The notes under the pieces were generated by a model, which was given only the letters and a program-made list of their open reading frames with translations, searched no databases and had not been told where the DNA came from. Shown piece by piece: positions 12,101-24,115 of a stretch of DNA of 64,000 nucleotides. The DNA is from Arthrinium phaeospermum (Eukaryota; Ascomycota; Sordariomycetes; Amphisphaeriales; Apiosporaceae). Made by a program: the position numbers and the translations under genes. Within the stretch, counting starts at the first letter, position 1. Each line of letters opens with the position of its first letter. The stretch lies in the NCBI GenBank assembly GCA_006503535.1, contig QYRS01000011.1, positions 2,170,001-2,234,000 of the forward strand, read 5' to 3'.

Positions 12101-13615
12101 GCCCCCGCTGGATCCGTACAAGCTGCTCTCGCGGGCCCTAGAGTTCGAGGCGCAGCACTCGGCGCTCAATGCCTCGGCTATGATCCTGCTGCTGAAGCCG
12201 CTCGTGCCCGACGAGGTCATCGACACGGGGCAGGCCACGGCCATCCTGACCCACCACCACCAGCGCCTCATGAGCCAGAAGCTCTTCGTCGAGGCCGCGC
12301 TCTTACGGAATCTCTGCGTCCGAGACTGGCCCGACGGCATCGACGTCTGGGGCGACAACTACACCTCCATCTTCAACCGCGCCCAGCAGCGCGTCAACGT
12401 GGGCTTCACGTGCTCGCAGTGCCACAAGCCGCGCGAGATCGACCGCTCGTCGGGGGGTAGTAGTACCAATGGCGAGCCGAACGCGGCGGCCATCTGGAAG
12501 TGCGAGCGCTGCCGCGCGACCATGGCACCCTGCGCCATCTGCGGGCACCGCGACGCTACGGCCTCGGCGATGACGCCGCTGCCCGTTGCGGAAGCCCTGG
12601 CTCGCACGGACGATGCGGAGGACGACTCGGTGCTGGCGACGTGGTGGTACTGTCCCGGCTGTGCGCACGGCGGGCACGCGACCTGTATACAGGGTTGGCA
12701 CGCGCCCGTCACGCCCCCTTCGACGCCGCCCAACAGCAACGGCCGCCAGCGGGCCGGCACGACTAGTGGAACCTCGACCCCTGGCGGCGGCGGCGGCAGT
12801 GGCGGCAACAACTACAACTTCATGCCCCCCTGCAGTCCCACGACACGGCCGTCCCCGAGACCTACAGCGACGGCTGCTGCCCCCTCGACGGCTGCGGCCA
12901 CGCCTGCCTCCCCGGCAAGTGGCGCAACGAGACCAGCATCGGCAAGGCCGAGGAGCTGGGCCGCGCCGTGCGGGAGCAGACGCGCGCCGGCACGCCCCTG
13001 GCCTCCTCGGCCTCGGCCTCCGTGTCGTCAGCGGCGGCGCTGCAGCGGCAACAGCAACAACAGGAAACGCCCTCGTCCACCTCGTCCTCGCGGCGGCATA
13101 GCACCGCCGCCGCGAACCCCATCGCGTTCGAGCCCTACGCCGGCTCCGCCCCCGCCGTCGTGGGCGGTGTCCGGAGCGACATCGTCGAGGTCTCGCAGAG
13201 CCGCGCCGTCGAGGGGGTGCGGGAGGCCCTCGCGCTCGCGGGTATTGGGCGCGTCGGGACCGGGGGTAGTGGAGGGAGCGGTGGAGAGAACGAACCAGAC
13301 CGATTATCGTCGGGCTATCATACCCAGAACCGGTCCACGGGTGGCGGCATTATGAGCGTTCTCAGTTCCAGCCCCGGGCGCGTGACTAGCCATCTCGCGA
13401 CGGCGTTCAATACCAGCGCCAACAACACGAGCCACAATACCGAGTCCGCGCCCGCGACGGCGTATGGGGGCCACGGCGGGTCTGGGTTCGGGACTGGCAG
13501 CGGGACAGGCAACAGCGGGAGTGGGAGTGGTGGGACCAAGTCGGATCGCACGGATCGCGAGAGGCGGAAGAGTGTCAAGTTTGGGGGGGTCACGGAGGAT
13601 GGCCGCGGGAGATAG
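9124..13615 (+). CDS. RTC1: Rtc1 (WDR24 homologue), SEA/GATOR2 complex WD40-RING protein, two frameshifts
   Basis: Starts at ATG 9124 (MYNQGSSKIMRRLLGRPQS). Residues about 45-440 form WD40 blades (for example AIKDVKWSSNHEGEPTIFTA, NLISWHP-like and HVWDMS strands). A long disordered Ser-rich middle follows. The C-terminal zinc region has CSQC, CERC, CAIC, CPGC and then DGCCPLDGCGHACLPGKW, a RING-like end. This architecture is that of Rtc1/Sea2 (WDR24), a subunit of the vacuole-associated SEA complex (GATOR2) that controls TORC1 in response to amino acids. The frame changes twice: at the five-C run 10416-10420 and the six-C run 12825-12830. One extra C at each restores one continuous 1497-residue protein. 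A short intron ending at the CTGCAG near 12835 is a weaker alternative for the second. Convergent with the kinesin gene. Confidence 0.85.
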
Positions 13616-14522
13616 GATCTTCGCGGTTGGATTTGAGCTGATCGAGAGAGAGAGAATGCTACTGTTGTAAGATAAATACGCGTGTCGAGAAAGCATTGGG
13701 CGGGAAAGGCGGGCTTCATTGTCAGTTATGCTAGACACCATAGCTGGGAGTGGGATGGGGCATGCATGGCGTTTGGGCAGGACATGATCAATCATATACA
13801 ATGTATATCTACGGTTTCGCTCATCTATCTTCATTGCCCCATGTGCATGTGCGATCGATACTTCACATCGGAAAGTCCAAGTAACCCCGAGCTAACAGGA
13901 ACAGCAAGTACGATTGCACGATTGTCAAGTCGCTCCAAACGATAACGGCGAAAAGTAGAAAGTAGTTTTCCAAAACGAGCAATATATCATATGCCATTAT
14001 CGTACGGGACGTGAAACCATCTCCCTCTTCTCCGCCCTCAACCCCTTCGGGACGTGAGAGAGAAGAGATGTGTTTGTGTATACAGGAAGTAGTATGTATA
14101 AAACAGAAAAACAGCCACCACCACCCAGTAATGGTAGGTGTGTGGCAATCGAACGACGAAGATGACGACGACGAACAATCAGTGGTATCTGCTTTGCCCA
14201 CGGCGGCAAAAAGCACGCACGTGGAAGCCCTCGTGGGGAGGGAGAGGGGTAGAGAACAAATTATAGAAAAGCCGGCAACTCCATGCAAGTTCCAACCAAG
14301 ACCAGCCAACGAGCCAATTCTTCTTCTACTCTCTAATCTTGAAGATGGAGGGGAAGGGATACAAAAGGCAGACCATTCCATAAAATTTGTGCAGGTCTAA
14401 AAAAGACCTTTTCAAAAATGCACACCGGGAAGGGGAAAGAAACAAGAACACCAAAAACGTTTCAACCATTACAAGACAAAGGTCTGTGGGGGTGTAGGTA
14501 CTGATTAGCATCCCCCGCCCCG
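13616..14522. other. Convergent intergenic region, 3' untranslated regions
   Basis: About 0.9 kb between the stop codons of RTC1 (plus) and the kinesin gene (minus). The short open frames here lack protein-like composition. I see only expected 3' regions. Confidence 0.6.
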
Positions 14523-17500
14523 TCACCGCCAGACCAACCCCCGGTCCTTCTTGGCACCGCCCGCCAACATCGAGGAGCCACCAATAGTGATCCTACGGCT
14601 GCTGTTCCTGGCGTTGCTGGGGCCTGACGCGTCTCGCTCTTTGCTTCCACGGCCGCTGCCGCCAGTCGACTTCTCGCTCATGGGGCTGCTGCCTCCGAGT
14701 TGACTCCTCTCGCCGCCGCCGCCGCCCCGCAGGCTGCTGCTAAATCCCATGCGACGTGCCTGGCCGAGCGTAAAGGCCCTATCCTTACTGTCCTGGCTCA
14801 TGTCGCTCGGCAAGCATGTAATGGGCGGGCTCCTACGCCGCTCAGCACTGCCGCGCCGCAGTCGGCTGATGCCGTTCGTGGCCGAGGCCAGCGGTCCGGT
14901 ATAGGCGCTCGTGGGCTTGTTCGACGCTCCGGACAGAGATCCGATCGACGATACGCGCCTCGCGTTCGACGCCCCGCCGATAGAGAGACGATCGCGACGC
15001 TTGGTGGCGTGGAGGGCGGACCGAAGCTTGCTCGTGTCGATGAGAGTGCTCGTCTCCGAATCGGAGTTAGCGTTGGAGGGCGGGCGGTTCTCATTGTTCG
15101 ACGGCGAACTAGTCGCAAACGAGGGCGTAGGGAGGAAGGAAGGCTTGGGGGATACGGAGGTGCGACCGGATGATGTACGTCGGTAGTTCGGGGGCGAAAT
15201 GATGTTAGCAGATTGCGACAGATCCCGAAGCGGACTTGCCCGACCGTCCTCAGCAGGCGCCAAGCTCAGCGTCATCGTCGGAGCAACTGGCGAGCCGCCG
15301 CCGGTACCGATGCTGGAAGTCCGTCCTTTCGACAAGAAGCCCGCCTGGAACCGGCTAGGTCTCGCGGTGGGAATGGAAGAGATCTCGGGTCCCAGCAGAG
15401 AAGTGTTCGAGTCATCGTTAGAGAGGCTCTCCAGATAAGCCGAGGCCACGGGAGGAGGAATACTCTTCTCGGGCGATGGCTGATCCGGGCTGACTTCGAA
15501 CTTCTTAGGCGTCTTTTCGTACTCGGCCAAGGCGCCGGACTCGCCATCGTCGTCTCGCCATCGCACGCCCCGTTGCGACTTCTTCTTTACGGGCGTAAAT
15601 GAAACCTTCGGGGCTGGGTTAACGGGCGCCTTCCGACGCCGCGGTGACCTCCTAACCGGAGATCCTTGCTCCTCGACGGGTGCCGCCAGGGCAGGGATGG
15701 GAATGGGTTTGCCGATATCTGGCAGCAGATTGGCCGCCTTCTTGCGCTTGGGGGTTCCCCGTTTAGACGGAGAGAACCTCTCCACGGGCATCTTACCACC
15801 CTCGGGCTTGACAATGTGTGAAGCGGCCGAGAATCCGGTATCCAGTAGACGGTTAATAATGGTCTTGGCGTGGGTAATAGCCTCCTGCTCGTCCATGTGC
15901 ATCGTCTCCGCCAGCGAGGCCATGATTTCGAACTGTGCTGTGAGAAGAACCTGCATCATGCCGGCGTCACCTGCCTTGTCCTGCTCCAACACTTCGCGGT
16001 ACGAATCGCGGGCGAAGTTGGACTTGAGAAGCTCGGCCTCACGCTGCAATCTCGAGACTTCACCGGTATCGGCGTTGCCATTGCTTGTGGGAAGCTGAGT
16101 TATGCTGTGTTGCAGGGCTGTGTCGATAGCACGCTCCCAATTCGTATTCTCCAGCTTCTGGTGCAGGTGGTGCCGGCTGTTCTCGAGCTCAAGCTGGATT
16201 CCTTGTGCCGTCTTTCGCATCGCCGCGAAGTTGCTGGGCAAGCAGTCCTCATCCTCCTTGGCGTCGCATACGGTATCGAAGGCGGCAATCCAGGATGACA
16301 GCAGGCCAATCCTCCGCTCGATGTATCGAAGCTTCTTCAGGTGGTTGACCTTATCCTGTCGTTCGGGGGCCGAGTTTTCGTAGGCGATGCGGATCCGCTG
16401 GATGCCCTCCCGGGCCGACACGTCCCTCTTCTCCAGCTGCTTCTGGAACTTGGCGAAGAAGATCTTCTCGTTGTCCTTCTGCTGGGCCCTCAGGTCGTTA
16501 ATCAGGGCCATCTGCTCATCAATCTTGACCAAGAAGTCCTTGACGTGGCGGTTGACGTTGAACACGTTCCTCGTCACCTTGGTCTGGATGTTCTTGGCGC
16601 GGTTGGCGTAGCGCAGGGTATTTTGGGTCTCGTCGAAATGCACGCTCGAAGGGCTGATACACACAATCATGACGGTCTTGCAGTTGCCTCCAGAGAGAAC
16701 TTCAGCAGACGCGTCAGCTTGCTGTTTCGGTACGGGACGTGACTGCTCTTGCGGGGATCACAGAGGGCATTGATGCAGCTACCGAGGGCCAGTAGCGATT
16801 TGTTGATGTTGGCACCCTCCATCAGGCGCTCTCCCCGGTTCTTGGTCGCGCTGGCTCGTTCGCTACCAGCAAGATCGATGATGCTGAGTGTCGCCATGGT
16901 ATGGGGTTCATTGACAGCGGCGTTCCGGTCCTTCTGGGCCACGTTGATCTGGAGCACGGCGTGCGATCGTGACGAGGTGGCGTTGGCCTCGGTGGGGGAA
17001 ACCGTCCGCCATTCGTTTCCTTGCACGATCATGTCCATGACTTCTTGGACGTCCTTGGGATGGTGGCTTGTCAGGCCGGCGACCGTGACGCCCGCATTGG
17101 CGTCCTCCCTCAGCATCAGGCCCGTCTTGCTGCCACCGGGGACCAGCAAATCTCGAATCGTCTCGTTGTAGATTTCTAGGTACGACAGGGTGATTTCGGT
17201 ATGCTTCTCGTCGCTCCTCTCGGCGATCTTCTCAAACAGTTCCTGCATGGTGAGAAAGATGATACCAGGCATTTGGGCTGTGCCGGTGATGGTGTGCGTT
17301 TTGCCGCAACCAGTGGCGCCGTATGCGAAGACGGTGGCATTGTAGCCGTCGAGGACGTTGTCCAGCAGGCCCTTGGTAGTGCCCTCGTAAACCTCATTTT
17401 GTGTGGTGTTGTCGTCGAATACGCGGTCGAAGGCGAACAATTGGTCCTTGATCTTCTTGCCATTGGGGACGACGGATTTCGAGAACTTTTGGACCGGGTT

Positions 17501-17848
17501 GTCCTCGGGCGGGTCGAATACTCTGGTGGGCCGATACTGTCAGTCTTGTTCCTCTTGCTTTGGGGTCACGGTGATGTGTGGGCGGTACTTACAGGCACCT
17601 GTCATCGACAACCTTGATGACGGATCTGATGCCGCTCTGCTTGAGCTTTGGTGTGGGGACGCCTGCTAGAGATCCGTCTCCAAGAAATACTGTGCCATCG
17701 TCGATTCGGTGTAGTTGTGCTGCTTCCCTTATCGTGAAGGGTCGCACTCGTACTGGTTGCGAGTCAATCCATGTTTACGTCCTTGCACCTTTGGGCAAGT
17801 ACTCACCAGCGACTGTGATGGATGAAGCCCCGGGTCCGGCAGTGGCAT
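14523..17848 (-). CDS. KIP3: Kinesin-8 motor (Kip3/KIF18 type), two apparent frameshifts
   Basis: Three exons: 17848-17807, 17752-17593 and 17522-14523 (introns of 54 and 70 bp), about 1067 residues. The N-terminal motor domain shows [14 protein letters not shown], the P-loop GATGCGKT (residues about 136-143), switch [11 protein letters not shown] and switch [10 protein letters not shown]. Coiled coil and a Ser/Pro/Arg-rich tail follow. The long loop between the first strand and the P-loop is typical of kinesin-8, which walks to microtubule plus ends and promotes their disassembly, setting spindle length and nuclear position. The invariant SLGGNCKT segment is broken: at 16690-16691 two C stand where three are needed. 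The initiating ATG is in frame only if the four-C run 17828-17831 has a fifth C. Both breaks match the one-base pattern seen in neighbours, so a working gene is likely. Confidence 0.85.
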
Positions 17849-20346
17849 GTTGGGTTGGGGTTCGCGTACATCAATCCGTTGATGATGTTGTGTGGTTGAT
17901 TGGCGGGTGGGCGCGCGGTGGAGGAAGTTGATGCTGCTGTTGTGTTTGTTGTGATTCTACTTGTTTGGCGGTTCGAGGTTATCGATAGTGGGATGGTCGT
18001 CCAAATGGTGTCAAGGAAAGTAGAAGAAAGGCAAAAAAGCTGCAATGGCAAGATGACGATGTATGTAATGACAGAGACAGTGTGTTTTGGATATCTGCCT
18101 CGGGTCGGGCCTCTGCTACAAAAATGGGATGGTTGCAGTCCGTCGTCATTTCACGCTTGGAGACGGGTCCTCAGCTCACTTTTTGTGTTATGGGCACTGC
18201 GTGCTTTTCGTGCTGCTTTTGGCTCTAGCGCCTTTACCACAGCAACCGGGAGCCAAAATAGCCTGGCAAAAGGAGGAAAGTGGGGGTGGGAGTGGAGCGC
18301 ATCAAAACAAGACACAGCTTCCAACGAACGGCCGTTGATTCGTAGCCTTGCCAGCTGTTCTAGCGCCCCCTTAGGGCGGCCTTGGCGCCTAAACGTCACA
18401 GGCTCCGGCTCCATTTCTAATGGGATGGCAAGCACTCGAGAGATGAGACAGAACAAGACACAAGGCACAAGACACGGGACTAGCCAACAGTCAGCAGATG
18501 GTAACACGACAGATTCCAGTTACTGTAGCTTTATCTTGACAACATCCGTTTTTTATATGTCCATATTCAACTGTGCCTGTTAAGGTTGCATTGGCACCGT
18601 GTTGAATTGCATAGGTAAGTAGTTAGGTACCTTTTGGTGCTGGATCTGGGGAATCTGGGGTCTTGTTGCAGTCACCTTTGAGAAGACGGGGTTGCGAAAT
18701 TGATTCATTGGATAGATTGGGGATCTTCTTTCTCTATACATAGATTTATGTCACAACTACACATGCCGAGGACGGCGCAGTGTCTCTAGCAAGTGGCTCG
18801 TAGCTGGTGTATTGGGCGCGACACGCTGTCTTCCTCGGAACAATCAATCTGATCGGAGTTTGGCGAGATTTGCGACGATTGCTACTCGCGAATCTCAGGC
18901 CTTTCTCCAGCTCCGCTCCAAATTGCCCCACGCAAAAAGAGGAATGCATAACATACAAGTAAGGTCCGCCTCAACAACTGCCCAGTAAAGGGGTCTTGAC
19001 TAGGGAGGTTTCTACAATCCTCCGTGCTCGATTGAACGAGGCCACAGCAAGATGTAAGGTGGGTTTCGCGAAATGACTTGGTCCGGCACTCTCCGAGCTG
19101 TAGAGATCCATCCGCCCTGCTAATGGTCGGGGAGAATCGTAACCCCCCGAATGATTTGGTCTGTGCCACGGCATCGCAACCCACACCTGCTGTGTTCACG
19201 TCCGCAAATCAACGTCTCCTTCTTGACAACAACACTGCATACCATGTACTTATACCTATATCGGTATTCGATAGTCCGACTTTAAGCTGTGACTTGTTTG
19301 TTTTCCCCGTATCCCATGTACTTTTCAGAGCTCACGGTCCCTGTGATCGGTTCCGAAGCCGTGGCAAGACTCTAATACCTTGACTTCCTATAAACAGCTC
19401 CTGCGTGGTGAGGCAGATGGTGCTAGACATTTGGGCCGCGCCGGTTCTTTAGTCACGGAGGATTTCCGTATGCGCAGTGGATTCTTTCCTACATAACGTC
19501 CTGCGAGCTGGAACTGGGCATGCATTGCAAGACACGCCATCACTGGCGCGGCCCAAATTCCTCGCAATGTGGAATCAAGCCCGGATGTACTCCACCTGAC
19601 TAATCGCTTCCAGGCACACCCCGGCAAGTTGATAGATGAGAACTCGTATGTGAATGGCTTCAAGTGTTAGTACGCACGTCTTTTAGAACTGTGCCGATTT
19701 CTCGCCATGCATTGCAAACCTGTGCGCACTAGGTGACCAGGCCTAAGGAATGAACGTGCTTGAGGAATCCGGCACCAAACAGTGCCGGGGAGCCAACCAC
19801 CACACTTTTGCGACGCCGTAGTCTTCGGGATGTTTGCTCATGATCGACCTTGGCTTCTTTCCTCCGGAAGTAGCCAAGGGAGGCCAGGTACTACGTTTGT
19901 TACATGGTACCCTGCATTCCCAGGTTAAAAACAGCCGCGTTTGGTAATATCGGGGCATGAAGCAAATACTAGGAGAATGCTATGTTTTACTGTGGTTGAG
20001 TTTGATCGGTTTCTAACCACAAAGAAATAAGGGCAGTAGACTCAGAGCGAGACTATCTTCGCCGTATTCACACCTAGGTGTTGGGGTCACAGATATCATT
20101 CCTAAAATTCGAAATTGCGGTAGGGTAAAAATTTGATGGGAGTTTTTCGCAGTTGGTTCATCACGTCCGCTCGGCCCCTTATCCTCAAACATCGACGACG
20201 TTCCGTAACGTGAACGCCTATATCAAGGCTAGCCACGCCGCCGCCATATTGCTATGAGTAGACCATCAAAGCACCCAATACAGAACAGGTTATTTTACTC
20301 TTGCATCAATATCTTTCCTGTCAGACGTCCCCTACATACAGACATC
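17849..20346. other. Intergenic, no gene seen; holds a 14 bp inverted repeat pair
   Basis: About 2.5 kb upstream of the kinesin gene and of the rightward gene at 20347. Open frames are short and irregular. The only structure I see is a perfect 14 bp inverted repeat pair spanning 19429-19558. Confidence 0.55.
19429..19558. repeat. Inverted repeat pair (14 bp arms, 130 bp span)
   Basis: The left arm ATTTGGGCCGCGCC at 19429-19442 is the exact reverse complement of the right arm at 19545-19558. The 102 bp between them encode nothing evident. It could be a short non-autonomous element or a chance palindrome; no target duplication is obvious at the flanks. Confidence 0.5.
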
Positions 20347-22340
20347 ATGGAACCCGCTGCGTCTGGATCGGCGCCAGGGGCAGGCTCCGACCAGGGGCAT
20401 CCCGAGCAACTTGACCCTAGAGTAGTCAAGAGAGCCGAGAAGTTGAAACAGTTCTTCGTCACTGTGCTCAAGCGAGTCAGGCGTCGCAAGCGCGCCCAAG
20501 GCCCAGCGGATCCCGAGGATGAGGACGAGGACGAGGGCGCGGAAGGAGTCATCGAAGAAGGGGCCGTTACGGACGACGAGGTCATGGAGGCAGTGCAGGA
20601 AGTCAGCCGGCAGGAGGAGTTCCGCGAGGTCTTGGACGTGAAATCAGGGACCCTCAAGCAAGAAGAGAAGACCCCCAAGGGCTTCGCGGATTTACCCTAC
20701 GAACTGAAACTACACATCTTTCTGACCCTGGCAATGACGCCGGGGTTCGTCCACTTCCGCTTCGATCCCGTCGTCGGCAAGATACAGTGCCCCAACCTGG
20801 ACCGGCTCTACGCGCCAGGTATAGCCTTGAACTTCTTATACAGGGAAGAGCTGGAGCGACACACCGCCCGGTCGAGCTCTGTAGATACGAAATACAGATC
20901 TGCCGTGCTGGCCGTCATGACAGCTCTCCGGAGCGACAACTTCGAGGACGTTGAACAGCGGCTGGAGGAACAAGACTTCAGCTTCCCCTACGAGAGGTAC
21001 ACGTGGTCGGCAGAGGTGGCCGCCGGACTCCGCAAAGATCTTAAGAACGGAAGAATGGGGCTGCCCATGTTCGAAGTCCCCCTTTTGGTCGGTGGCAAAG
21101 ATGTCCGATGCTCGCTCCCGCTGAGGCCGGATGTAGAGCTCTTCTATTTTGACGAGTTCTTGAAAAGGGAAAATGACAGATGGCTAAGGTCTCCAGACTT
21201 GTTGAACAATGTTTCAGAGCGCCAGTGGGAGCACCGTGTCCACTGCGCCCTCTTCCCACTCTCCGAAGTGCAAAAGCGCTTAGAGGCCCTGCGCAGTTAT
21301 TATAGTCGCCTCAACATGTCAAAATCCCAGATCCAGGCAGCGGTTCTCAAGCGCCTATTTAGATCGTTGTCTGATGGCGAGTCTGATATGGATGAATGCA
21401 AGATACTAGTAGGGTCCTATCATCCTTTCTGGGATGTCTCCCACAAGGACGCGGAGTCGACTCTTCCTCTAGTTCATCTCGAGGAGATCAATCCATATGA
21501 CCTAGAGAGAGAAGGCATTCACGATCAAGGTGAACAGGAGGCGATTGAACATATCCAAAGCTACATTGATGTCACACGACGGGATTTCCTGCAAAATCGA
21601 AAGGAGTTTATGGATTGGAAACATCCAGAGCCTATGCCTGAGGCCTCTGTTTGGGACGAGGCCCATACCGAATTTACTTTAGTGGGTCCTGCCACGGAGA
21701 GGGCTCGCAACTGGCTGAGATCGAAGGCCCCAGCAAGAAGAGGCCAAATGCATGCCAACCACCCCAGCCTTTACTCACGCGAATGGCTCCGGACTGCCAC
21801 CGGGCGCGCCTGGCTACGCTCCGAGGAAGGGCTTGAATGGCTCGGAGGTCCAGATTCTCGAAGATTCTTGCGTGAACATGACAGTGGCCATGTCTTTCTC
21901 AGTGGGCCTGACGGGTGGAAGTGGCTCAAGTCAGACTGTGGCCAAAAGTGGCTCGAGACAGACGATGCACTACTGTATCTCAAAAGTCGCAAATCGGAAG
22001 ATTGGCGCAAGTCCCGTGAAGGCCGCAAGTGGTGGGAACCACATCCTAAATACAGCCGCCCTAAGACGGTTTCAGGGGGGCCGACCCTGACTGGTTCCCA
22101 GAGCCGAGTGAAAAGACGAAATTACGCCAGACCCATCCATACGCAGAGGACAATATGCCACAGGACTTTGGCCCAGAAATTATGTATTTCCAAGTGAACC
22201 TCGGATACAAGGTCAGCTTCGTGAGGTTCAAAAAGCAACGCCTACTCCCAGACGGCAAACCCCCTGAGGACTACAAATATCTGGATTACAGTGATGCCGA
22301 AAAGGGGAAAACACCCATTTATGCACTACCACGAAGGTAA
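20347..22340 (+). CDS. Protein with 2EXR/F-box-like segment and WL-rich tandem repeats, one frameshift
   Basis: From the ATG at 20347 (MEPAASGSAPGAGSDQG) about 664 residues; an earlier ATG at 20254 adds 31 residues. A basic then acidic N-terminus precedes FADLPYELKLHIFLTLAM, which resembles the start of fungal 2EXR or F-box-like domains. Residues about 476-565 hold degenerate repeats of about 10 residues around Trp-Leu (EWLRTATGRAWLRSEEGLEW, then KWLKSDCGQKWLETD). The frame breaks at the six-G run 22075-22080. With one extra G it continues through DWFPEPSEKT and ends at 22340; otherwise it stops early at 22197 with an unrelated tail. No enzyme motif is seen. Function unknown; the repeats suggest a binding surface. 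Confidence 0.65.
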
Positions 22341-22924
22341 TTTCATGGAGCCAGCATATCGATAACACAGAGCTGGCTGATCGACAGCAATGGGCCGAAT
22401 GCAGACGGGCTGTGAAAGGAAGACTGTTGTTTCTTTCTTTTGTGCCCCATTTCTGGGGATGGGTATTAGGTTTCCTTTCGTCAATCGACTTTTCTTTTTC
22501 TTTCAAACAGTGCCATGATTCTTCTACCTATCAGCTATGGGTCTGGCGTGTGCAGTGTTACTCTGCCGGATTTGGGATTCCTTCTTTTTACTCCTATTTT
22601 CCTTATGTTGTTGTAGGACCTGTCTCATGCCTGTCACTCCTTTTGATTGTGTCCGGTTGTGGCTCCGATGTCGAGATCTTATTTCACGCTTTCTTTGGTT
22701 GCCTTGATTATTTCTACTTTTTGTGGGATTCTATAATACACTCGTTTACATCTATGCCTATAGCAGTGGATCTCGAAGTGATACAACTCAGTACTCAAAA
22801 TACTCTGTACTGAACACATTCATTAAGGTTAACATTCAATCGACCGTATAGAAGATAAGCGTGATCAAATTTTAACTCGAGATAATGTTTCTACTGGTTG
22901 GACTACCAGTCATACCATATGCCC
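22341..22924. other. Convergent intergenic region
   Basis: About 580 bp, AT-rich, between two convergent genes. Nothing beyond 3' regions is seen. Confidence 0.6.
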
Positions 22925-24115
22925 TCATTGCCCAATCTCCACAACCAGCTTGGCACAACTCACCCCCTGAAGTACCATATCCAACCCAGCATTGATGGCC
23001 CCCAGCCCTTTCCCCACAACTCTCGGCTCCGGACTCGGCCTGACAAGCCCCCTTTCAAGACTCTCTTTCAACCAAGTCGCCATCCAATACCGCAATTGTT
23101 CCAACCCCTCCCCTTCATCCGTCGAGGGCTGCAAGAACACAGTCTCCACCCCATCCACGACATCCGCATCCTCAGGCAGAGGCGGTGCTGATCCGATAAC
23201 TGCCTTTTCACTCTTCCCTTCCTCACCTTCGACAAGGAAAGCCTGGAGCACGGCCTGGCACAGAGCCAGCTGCCCCATAGCAAGGAAGCAGTGCCGAATC
23301 ACCACGCCATCATCCCTGGCCGCCGCGACGATCGCGTCCACCACCCCGGGGTCCTTGTAGTCAAAGACGCGGTCCGCGCCCAGGGACTCCACGTATTCCC
23401 TGTTCGCGGGCCCAGACGTGGCGTACACGGCGGCGACGGGGGAGCTCGGATCTTCTCGGATCAGCCGGGCGGTCTGCACGCCCATGGTGCCGACGCTGGA
23501 GGAAGCGCCCCAGATCAGAAGGGCTTCTCGCTTGTGATTCTTCATCGGGGCGCCTTCTCCTCCACTCGTCATGGGCTCGGCGCTGCCGGTCAGGATAGAA
23601 GGTGAGTCAGATGCAGAGGCGGAAGTTGGGACAGTGAAGCCCATGGTACCCCATGCGTTCAGGGCCACCACGACAGCCACGGGCAAGGTCGCGGCGTGGT
23701 TCCAAGACATGCTATCGTCGGGGAGGGGCGTGGCATGCTGCCAGGGGATGAGACACCGCTCCTGGAAGATGCCGTAGTCCGGGGCCCACGACCTCCAGAA
23801 GCTGGCCGAGTGGGCCGCTACGCGGGTAATGCCCGGTCGGAAGGAGATACCGCCCGGTATGCCATCATCCTTGGGCACGTCGTCGCCCACCTCGAGGACC
23901 AAGCCCGCCATGTCGAAGCCGATGACGGTGGGGTACTCTGCTATGAAGAGGCCGAGGTCTCGCATGAGACCATCGGCCGGGTTCAGGGCTATGGACTTGA
24001 CCTGGACCAGGAGCTCCCCAGGGCCGGGTTTTGGGGTGGGACGGCTTGAGACCTCGAGTGGATGGCCTTTGCCCACAGAGACGGCGGCGAGGTGGGTTGC
24101 TGTATTGGAAGACAT
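22925..24115 (-). CDS. Medium-chain dehydrogenase/reductase, zinc-independent enoyl-reductase type
   Basis: Single exon, 396 residues from the ATG at 24115 (MSSNTATHLAAVSVGKGHPL). It has the GroES-like N-terminal fold (GELLVQVKSIALNPADG, GFDMAGLVLEVG) and a nucleotide-binding half with LLIWGASSSVGTMGVQTARL, followed by SLGADRVFDYKD, the usual end of the NADPH site. NHAATLPVAVVVALNAW is typical of CipB-like oxidoreductases and of stand-alone enoyl reductases that serve polyketide synthases. The zinc-ligand cysteines of classic alcohol dehydrogenases are absent. It would reduce an activated double bond with NADPH; the substrate is unknown. It is divergent from a Zn2Cys6 regulator 552 bp away, which may control it. 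No polyketide synthase lies in this window. Confidence 0.85.
   Translation of the reverse strand: MSSNTATHLAAVSVGKGHPLEVSSRPTPKPGPGELLVQVKSIALNPADGLMRDLGLFIAEYPTVIGFDMAGLVLEVGDDVPKDDGIPGGISFRPGITRVAAHSASFWRSWAPDYGIFQERCLIPWQHATPLPDDSMSWNHAATLPVAVVVALNAWGTMGFTVPTSASASDSPSILTGSAEPMTSGGEGAPMKNHKREALLIWGASSSVGTMGVQTARLIREDPSSPVAAVYATSGPANREYVESLGADRVFDYKDPGVVDAIVAAARDDGVVIRHCFLAMGQLALCQAVLQAFLVEGEEGKSEKAVIGSAPPLPEDADVVDGVETVFLQPSTDEGEGLEQLRYWMATWLKESLERGLVRPSPEPRVVGKGLGAINAGLDMVLQGVSCAKLVVEIGQ

Noticed and set aside
13863..14381. 172-codon minus-strand frame behind the kinesin gene
   Set aside because: Lies in the convergent 3' regions and is Ser/Leu-rich without motifs.
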